DNA of 64,000 bases from Adiantum capillus-veneris (taxonomy: Eukaryota; Streptophyta; Polypodiopsida; Polypodiales; Pteridaceae): positions 57,731,268 to 57,795,267 of the forward strand of contig CM043944.1 of assembly GCA_014529385.2 (NCBI GenBank). Direction: 5' to 3'. Below are positions 57,229-64,000 of this stretch, in pieces. How positions within the stretch are numbered: position 1 is the first letter of the stretch; each line of letters opens with the position of its first letter. The notes beneath the pieces are model-generated. The model worked only from the letters and a program-made list of their open reading frames with translations, was not told the origin of the DNA and did no database searches. A program made the position numbers and the translations under genes.

Positions 57229-59127
57229 TCAAGATGTAAGCATAGCCTTTAAGACAAAAGTATAGGTGACTGAATTTGGAGAGAGACACTCGCTTTGCAT
57301 CTGCTGAAAACAGCCCAAAGCTTCCTGGCCCTGCCCTTGTTTGGCGTATCCTGCAATAAGTGTATTCCAGGAGACAATGTCCCGGACACGAAGCTCCTCA
57401 AGCACGTTTTGTGCTTTCTGAAGTGCACCACATTTAGCAAACATGTCGACCAAGGCGTTGCCAAGCACAACATCGTTTTTCAACAGCCCCTGACTAACAA
57501 TATCAGCGTGAACTTTTACACCCATAACAGCATCTTGTGTAGAGCCACATGCCTTCAAGACGCACGTATAGGTGATTGCATCTGGCGAGAGGCCCTCACT
57601 TTGCATCCGCTGAAAACAGCCTAGAGCTTCCTGGCCCTGTCCCTGTTGTGCGTATCCCGTGATCAATGCATTCCAAGAGACGATGTTCCGCACAGGAAGC
57701 TCCGCAAGCAATTTTTGTGCTTTCTGAAGTGCACCACATTTGGCATACATGTCGACCAAGGCATTGCCAAGCATGACATTTTTTTGCAATAGTCCATGAC
57801 TAACAATATCATCATGAATTTTCATGCCCATATCAGCATCGTGCATAGAGCCACATGCCTTCAAGATGCATGTGTAGGTGATTGCATCTGGAAAGAGTCC
57901 CTCACTTCGCATCCGCAGAAAACAGCGCAGAGCTTCCTGGCCCTGCCCCTGTTGGGCATATCCCGCAATCAGTGCATTCCATGAGACAACATCCCGGACA
58001 CCAAGCTCCTCAAGCACTCTTTGTGCTTTCTGAAGTACACCACATTTGGCATACATGTCGACCAAGGCATTGCCAAGCACAACATTTTTTTGCAACAGCC
58101 CCTGACTAATAATATCATCGTGAAATTTTATACACATATCAGCATCTTGCGTAGAGCCACATGCCTTCAAGATGCACATGTAGGTGATTGCATTTGGAGA
58201 GACGCCCTCGCTTTGCATCTGCTGAAAACAGTTTAAAGCTTCCTTGCCCTGCCCTTGTTGGGCATATCCTGCAATCAGTGCATTCCACGAGACAACGTCC
58301 CGGACGCGAAGTCCCTCAAGCACTCTTTGTGCTTTCTGGAGTAAACCGCATTTCGCATACATGTCGACCAAGGCAGTGCCAAGCACGACATTTTTTTGCA
58401 GCAGCCCCTGACTAAGAATATCATCATGAATTTTGATGCCCATATCAGCATCTTGTGTAGAGCCACATGCCTTCAAAATGCATGCATAGGTGATTGCATC
58501 TGGAGAGACTCCCTCGCTTCGCATCTGCTGAAAACAGCTCAGAGCTTTCTGGCCCTGCTCCTGTTGCGCGTATCCTGCAATCAATGCACTCCAAGAGACG
58601 ACGTCCCGCACACGAAGCTCCTCGAGCACTCTTTGTGCTTTCTGAAGTAAACCACATTTGGCATACATGTTGACCAAGGCAGTGCCAAGCACGAGATCTG
58701 TTTTCAACATCCCCTGACTAACAATATCAGCATGGATTTTTATGCCCATATCAGCATCTTGCATAGAGCCACATGCCTTCAAGATGCAGGCGTAGGTGAT
58801 TGCATCTGGAGAGAGGCCCTCACTTCGCATCTGCTGAAAACAGCCCAGAGCTTCCTGGCCCTGCCCCTGTTGGGTATATCCTGTAACCAGTGCATTCCAA
58901 CAGACGACGTCTCGCACAGCAAGCTCGTCAAAGACTTGTTGCGCCTTCACAGGTGCACCGCACTTGACATACATGCTGACCAACATGTTCCCTAAATATG
59001 CTTCCTTTTCAAGTAACCCACTATCGCGAATATCAGCATGTATCCTGCTGCCTTGGTACAAATCCTTCTTCTTAGCACAATCTTTGAGTGAGCTCACAAA
59101 AGAAAGACTCGTTCTTTTCCCCTCCAT
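57229..59127 (-). CDS. PLS-type pentatricopeptide repeat protein (intronless)
   Basis: A 632-codon uninterrupted frame. After a short start (MEGKRTSLSFVSSLKDCAKK) it is almost entirely six tandem P-L-S triplets of 102 residues each; DNA repeats every 306 bp (marker AAGTGCACCACATTTGGCAT on the plus strand at 57421, 57727, 58033, 58339, 58645 and 58951). Unit motifs are HADIVSQGLL, NALVDMYAKCGALQKAQ, VRDVVSWNALIAGYAQQGQG and SPDAITYTCILKACGS. PLS-type PPR proteins usually act in mitochondria or plastids, where they bind RNA one base per motif, often for C-to-U editing. No E or DYW domain follows, and no clear targeting peptide precedes, so editing would need a partner or the gene is shortened. 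The end (LKAMLTS) comes from a frame change. Upstream lies a (TG)n tract at 59209-59252. Confidence 0.85.
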   Translation of the reverse strand: MEGKRTSLSFVSSLKDCAKKKDLYQGSRIHADIRDSGLLEKEAYLGNMLVSMYVKCGAPVKAQQVFDELAVRDVVCWNALVTGYTQQGQGQEALGCFQQMRSEGLSPDAITYACILKACGSMQDADMGIKIHADIVSQGMLKTDLVLGTALVNMYAKCGLLQKAQRVLEELRVRDVVSWSALIAGYAQQEQGQKALSCFQQMRSEGVSPDAITYACILKACGSTQDADMGIKIHDDILSQGLLQKNVVLGTALVDMYAKCGLLQKAQRVLEGLRVRDVVSWNALIAGYAQQGQGKEALNCFQQMQSEGVSPNAITYMCILKACGSTQDADMCIKFHDDIISQGLLQKNVVLGNALVDMYAKCGVLQKAQRVLEELGVRDVVSWNALIAGYAQQGQGQEALRCFLRMRSEGLFPDAITYTCILKACGSMHDADMGMKIHDDIVSHGLLQKNVMLGNALVDMYAKCGALQKAQKLLAELPVRNIVSWNALITGYAQQGQGQEALGCFQRMQSEGLSPDAITYTCVLKACGSTQDAVMGVKVHADIVSQGLLKNDVVLGNALVDMFAKCGALQKAQNVLEELRVRDIVSWNTLIAGYAKQGQGQEALGCFQQMQSECLSPNSVTYTFVLKAMLTS

Positions 59128-59207
59128 GTTTGCTTGTAGTCTTTACTGCTGCTTTCTTGGCAGTGCTCTGTGAACACAAAACCAGTGGTGTTGAGAGAGA
59201 AAACGAA

Positions 59208-59208
<1 letters not shown>

Positions 59209-59252
<44 letters not shown>
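59209..59252. repeat. (TG)n(CG)n microsatellite upstream of PPR gene
   Basis: About 20 TG units changing to CG, 80 bp upstream of the PPR start; it would be transcribed if the transcript starts further upstream. Confidence 0.95.
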
Positions 59253-59257
<5 letters not shown>

Positions 59258-59697
59258 AGACATTCCTGAAAAAAGTGTGTGTGTGAGACAGAGAGGAACA
59301 ACAGCAGTTCTTACACACCGTTCCACAAAGGCGACCCCCATGGAACGTCTCTTCTGCTATGAGGGTGAGCTCCCAGCTGCGACGCTACACACCTCATGTG
59401 TTTCTTTTTTTTGGCAACTCCAGGTGCGAAGCGTGGGTTGTTTGCCCTTTTTCACTGCGGAGCTCGACGGTGTCCTCTTTTCAGGCAGTGCCAACAAATA
59501 TCACTGCCTACTGCCTGCAGTGATATAGGCGTGGTGCCTAAGAAATGTTGTACACAACTTTTAGGCTTTTTGAAGCTATTTTAAGATGCTATTCTTTGGA
59601 GCCATGCTTGTTGCAGTAAAAATAGCACGCACTTTAAAAAAGCTGACAGCAGCAAACTCTCTCCGATTGCTCTCGTCTCAGGCAATTCTCTGTAAGC

Positions 59698-59700
<3 letters not shown>

Positions 59701-59744
<44 letters not shown>
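59701..59744. repeat. (TC)n microsatellite
   Basis: About 22 TC units. Confidence 0.95.
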
Positions 59745-59748
<4 letters not shown>

Positions 59749-60021
59749 GGCAGTGCCGCCGTCGTCAAGTTAATGACGGCCTTGTTTATCCTGCCACGCT
59801 ATAAGCTCTTGTATGTTCTTCTTTGTCTGAGCAGATCTTTTTTTTTTTTTTGGGGTTCAAAACTCACAATTGTGAGTAAATTATATCAACATAACCAACA
59901 AATTACAAATTCCTTCCATGCTCGTGACGAACAATATCAACTTCAATGGGTCATAGATATATCGGTTGTTGATAGGGGAGACAAGAGATGAGTCCACACC
60001 TTTACCCATGTAAGTCGATCA

Positions 60022-60237
60022 TTGCGGCACCTAGGGCTCATCAATGTTTATATGTTTCCTAATGGCGAGGATCGTCCCCCTGCTTTCTTGGATTATCTCC
60101 GTGAACTTAGCTATTACCATGATGTTCTCAAAGATCCTAGAGTTCTTTGCCTTCCAAACATGTCTGAAGTAACAAAATCTCACGATCTGCATTATGATGA
60201 GCAGTACTTGGCGCTTCATTTGTATTGTTTTTTTTAA
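60022..60237 (+). pseudogene. Possible LINE endonuclease fragment
   Basis: The frame contains RHLGLINVYMFPNGEDRP and AFLDYLREL, similar to the INVYAPN...R..F...L signature of LINE-type AP endonucleases. Only about 70 codons remain and no LINE reverse transcriptase is nearby, so the call is tentative. Confidence 0.3.
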
Positions 60238-61389
60238 CCAATACAAATAAAACACATGAAAGTCTTGCAGAACAAGAGTCACTAGCCAAGGCAAGAAAGA
60301 TGGGTGAGGGGGCCTTGTGCCACATGGAGGTGCACATGGCAAGGGATTTGAAGCTCCCCTTCATTTTGTCCTGCAAACTACATATGAGCGAGTACTCAAG
60401 CCCTGGTAAAGAAGCTTATGCCAAAAAGTCATATGCCAACACAAATCACTACTAAAAAAAGGTATTATCCCAGCCAGTGACAACCATCAAAAAGCAATCC
60501 TCTTTCATTAAGAGTTGTACTCAAAAAGTTTAAACAGATCAGTATCCAATCAGTACATAGAAGCTAGTCCTTCTAGGGATTTAAGCCAGTCAATCCAATC
60601 TTGGGATTAATCTTCCCAAGTTTAGTCCAACACATCAGATTTCTACTAGCCACCAAGTCAGCATTAAATCCAGCTAGTATCTAGGTTTTAGTGTCAGTAA
60701 AAGTGCATACTAGAACCAAATCATTTATTGTTTGTATGAAAAAACATTAAATGAGCAGAATTAGTAACCCAACCCAAGAACAAGCATCCTCCTTTTCAGA
60801 TTTTTTGAACAAGAAGATTGTAACCTACCAAAATAAGTAATACCATAAGATATCATTTGAACCATTTCATTAATGAATGCCATACCTAATTCAAGAAAAA
60901 AGCTAGTATATAGTAGCTGATAAACCAATACATACTAGTAAATATCAAGTCGTGACTACTGCTCAATATTCAATAAACACCAGTAACCACCTGAGAGGGT
61001 GAACCATGCTAGTAGGTCTCAACAAATCATACTAAGGCCAGAGAACAGAAATCTTGTGAGGCCATCCAAATATAGTAAGCAAGTAGAAGACCAACACATA
61101 TTTAGGTCATGGCAAGCTCCCTAGTACAATTATTAGTATTAGAGAAGTTCTCCCTAGATTTTCAATAAAAACACTCCACCACCCCAAGTAATGCACACAT
61201 TTAGCATCTACCAATACCAGCAATAGGCAATGTCAGTAGAACAAAACACCATTCAACCTGTAGTTTAACACCCAAAAGGGTTTAAAAAAACCTCAGTTTA
61301 GTCATGTTCTAAGGCAAGAACCAAGCCCTAGCATACTCTAAGTCTCCACATAAAGAGTGAGCCATAAGAATTTTACTAAGACTTTCACC

Positions 61390-61390
<1 letters not shown>

Positions 61391-61444
<54 letters not shown>
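61391..61444. repeat. (CT)n microsatellite
   Basis: About 27 CT units. Confidence 0.97.
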
Positions 61445-61446
<2 letters not shown>

Positions 61447-62519
61447 AAAGAAAAACAGAAAGCTAAAGTAACCAAAGTCTAAGTGAGGGGTTGAACCCCT
61501 CACTTTAAAATAGAAAGGGGCAATATGACAAGTCACCATCCTCCTCCTCCCATAGCTAGTGGTTAGGTCATAGGAGTAAACCCATCTGCTTGAGTAAATG
61601 CACCTGTTCCAATATTTTGAGCAGATACCATGAAATAAGTGCTACCAACCAAAGGATCTGCAAGGGAATGCATTCCTATGTACTTACTGCAGGAGAGTGG
61701 GTGCACAATCCATCAAGGCAAAGCGTATATTAGCCCGGCACCATGTATGCAATATAAGTAGTATTGAGCCATGCACTAGGAGCAAAGCATAATTGTATAA
61801 TGCAAGAGGACAGCCCATAGAAGCTAAGAGAAAGGGAGAGAAGGCTCTTTTAATTATGAAAATAGTCTAGAATGATGACAGTAAAGCATAAGAGGCCATA
61901 CAAATTTACCTTTCATATCGGTGTTAGTAGTCCATCGTCGAAGGGGAGGTGGGAATTAAGGCTGTGATGCGCTCGTAGTGCAGAGGAACAAGGGCGACAA
62001 ACAGGTTTCAGAGCCTCGCGACGAGGGATGGGCGAATTAAACTAAGTGACAGGGCTAGTACAGATCACTCAGAAATGAAGTAAAAATGGAGCCATATTAA
62101 TGTAGTGAGGATTTTATTAAGGGGCTAATTCCATTGGCCAAGCAACCCTTAGGGGTTAGAGTGTGAAGCAAGATGGCCTAGTTAAGAGAGAAAAATTATT
62201 AAAGCTTTAAAATTATGATCAAAGAATTTCAGGGCCACTCCATCCAGAGTTAGAAAGTGCCATGTAGAGGCTTATGGTAATCACCAACCATTACTTCGAA
62301 AGAGGAGATTACAAGGCAAGGGATTATGGTAAACATCCCAAGACATTATATTCATCATCTTCATCATGCATATCATGAGCCAGAATCACTCATTGAGGAA
62401 GTGCAAAGTAGCTACCCAAAGTAATCATCTACCATACAATAAAGACATCAACTACATCAATAGCTCAAGTGTAAGTGTGTGTGTAACTAGATGTATCAAT
62501 CACATGCAGATGAAGTGAC

Positions 62520-62522
<3 letters not shown>

Positions 62523-62594
<72 letters not shown>
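62523..62594. repeat. (GT)n microsatellite
   Basis: About 35 uninterrupted GT units. Confidence 0.97.
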
Positions 62595-62598
<4 letters not shown>

Positions 62599-63229
62599 AA
62601 AAGGCACAAGCCAGTTAGAGCATGTGAGGTGTAGGTGGGTGGGGTAGAAGGCTTTAGGGAAAAAGGGGGATGAGACAATCTGAAGGAGTAAGTAATCTAT
62701 TTTTCTAAAACATGAAAGGGATTGGCTATGGTGGAAACTAGAGTGAGCCGTTCATAATGTAGTTAGTAAGTTGATTACAAGAAATTATAGAGAGTGATTA
62801 ACACTAATGGAAAAAGCAAAACATAGAGTAGATTGATAACAAACTAAATGCAAATGATGAGTACAAAGTGGGTTCAAATGGTGGGATAATGCTTGGATAC
62901 AAAGTGTGTAGCTAAGGCTTCTTTTATAGGATTAGGGAGAGAGAATCTAATGATATAATCAATGACATCAAGTGTAAGCTTGTGTCACACACCCCAACAA
63001 GCCTCCCCATGTGTGTCATAGTAGCATCCAAATAGTACAAAGTATCCTCCCTCAGAGAATGTTACAGTAGGGTGTAAGATCAAAATGCATGTCCATAGAG
63101 AATTGTATAGTAGGTATAGGCCAAAAATACAGCTCCCTTATAGAATAGTAGACAGCTAGGTGGTAACTTCTTTGATGTCGAAGGTAAAAAAGTGGATGCA
63201 TACTTCAAATCTTCAAAACATTTAGTGTT

Positions 63230-63493
63230 TTGTTTGTTGTGGTCGATGTTTTTCCTCCCCCCAAAGTTGTGTTCAAAGTGGTCAAAGTAGATGCCAATGG
63301 AGGCATGGCATACAAATCAAACTTTGTGCAAATGTGTGCAAGTGAGGATGGTATTACCTATGGTAGGGAAATGCCTCCTCCTTTTACAAATATTGTCTTT
63401 ATGAAGCCAAATGTGATCATGCTTTGTATACATGCAAATGTGAATACACAGGTCTTGTATCAAATGCAAAAACAAATTTTTGTGAGTGCATAA
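63230..63493 (+). other. Short unidentified open frame
   Basis: 87 codons beginning MFVVVDVFPPPKVVFKVV. No domain is recognised and there is no supporting context; it may be chance. Confidence 0.2.
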
Positions 63494-63848
63494 CTTGAGG
63501 CTATGTGGGTTTCAACAATCATGGGATTGAATTTTGCATACATTGCTTTGGTTTTTAGCATTGTGGATACTTGGTGGTGGGAAACAAGCTTTTGAAGAAC
63601 ATCCTTGTTAGTCCCAAAATTAGTCTCAAAGCATAGAGGTTTACAATGAGTAGAACTGCCCCTTGATATGGCTTTTTGGAGCATTAGTGGCAAGGAGCTC
63701 GAGGAAATGTCAGCTAAGCTGAAAAATTGTTGAGCTCAAGGTGTAGCACACAAGAATGGGTTCTAACAAAAAGGTTTCAAGGCTGGGGCCCTGCGGTAAG
63801 GGGAGCTTAGCAAAAGAACCCAAATCCCTCTAAGGAAGACGCTTGTGT

Positions 63849-64000
63849 GGGAAGGGGAAAACTGAGAGTCTGTGTGGATTATCGAAAGTTGAATGTTGCT
63901 CAAACCATCAAAGATCCTTTTGCATTACCTTTTACGGACATGCTTCTTGATGAGATTGCAGACCATGAGATGTATAGCTTTATGGATGGCTACAGTGGTT
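63849..64000 (+). pseudogene. Start of a Ty3 reverse transcriptase, cut by window edge
   Basis: GKGKLRVCVDYRKLN begins the RT fingers, then KDPFALPFTDMLLDEIADHE and YSFMDGYSG follow without interruption to the window end. The upstream part is not recognisable, so the element is either truncated on the left or strongly diverged; the rest lies beyond the window. Confidence 0.85.

Larger units (their letters stand above)
59128..60020. other. PPR upstream region, microsatellite-rich
   Basis: Probable promoter and 5' untranslated region of the minus-strand PPR gene. It contains (TG)n at 59209-59252 and (CT)n at 59701-59744; no TATA box is convincing. Confidence 0.45.
60238..63229. other. Anonymous DNA, no gene recognised
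   Basis: About 3 kb with only short frames. It holds two long microsatellites (61391-61444 and 62523-62594) and several AT-rich stretches. Confidence 0.5.

Noticed and set aside
57295-58995. Repeated plus-strand frames across the PPR gene
   Set aside because: They recur with the 306-bp period because the sense repeat does; they are antisense shadows.
59072-59341. Thr-His and Val-Cys repeat frames upstream of the PPR gene
   Set aside because: They are read through the (TG)n tract and have no other support; the case at 62496-62678 is the same.
1-64000. tRNA, rRNA or CRISPR features
   Set aside because: No cloverleaf with the standard GTTCRANYC box, no rRNA sequence and no spaced short repeats were found by eye; CRISPR is not expected in a plant nuclear genome.

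Overview
The window looks like nuclear DNA of a land plant with a large, retrotransposon-dominated genome, most likely a homosporous fern (Ceratopteris/Adiantum type). Reasons: an intronless gene for a tandem PLS-type pentatricopeptide repeat protein, a style abundant in ferns and lycophytes; Ty1/copia and Ty3/gypsy elements with plant-style primer-binding sites (TGGTATCA for initiator tRNA-Met, TGGCGCC type); long (CT)n, (GA)n and (GT)n microsatellites; no operons. The fern placement is inference from protein style, not a database match.

Layout: 0-2.4 kb, microsatellites and a decayed relic of the PPR gene found whole at 57.2-59.1 kb. 3.0-6.3 kb, an integrase tail fragment of a Ty3 element and a minus-strand copia element with one LTR and PBS. 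6.7-13.6 kb, a plus-strand Ty3-like element with gag, a damaged protease and a repeat-bearing extra ORF but no reverse transcriptase, ending in a polypurine tract and 3' LTR. 14.7-29.9 kb, an unidentified gene-like exon series carrying two LTR elements: a young, intact Ty3 element (15366-24082, 1.14-kb LTRs, one 1802-codon Gag-Pol frame, two RNase H domains) and a chromovirus-type element (24274-29647, 153-bp LTRs, 5-bp target duplication) that keeps only a chromodomain tail. 30.1-32.5 kb, a truncated minus-strand copia. 33.1-39.1 kb, a diverged LTR-like element with no recognisable pol and an internal imperfect palindrome of about 0.93 kb. 40.7-46.5 kb, a minus-strand Ty3 element with domains in permuted order (RT-RNaseH-IN followed by gag-protease). 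47.4-55.2 kb, a decayed minus-strand Ty3 chromovirus whose 5' LTR carries a further LTR and a duplication. 55.2-57.2 kb, short duplications and a second copy of the extra-ORF repeat. 57.2-59.1 kb, the intact PPR gene. 59.1-64 kb, mostly anonymous DNA with four long microsatellites, ending in the start of another Ty3 reverse transcriptase.

Only two coding units look intact: the Gag-Pol polyprotein at 17567-22918 and the PPR gene at 57229-59127. Everything else is damaged, and several frames are broken only by isolated TAG or TGA codons. The window therefore records layered insertion: old copia and chromovirus remnants, ectopic recombination between LTRs, and at least one recent Ty3 insertion.
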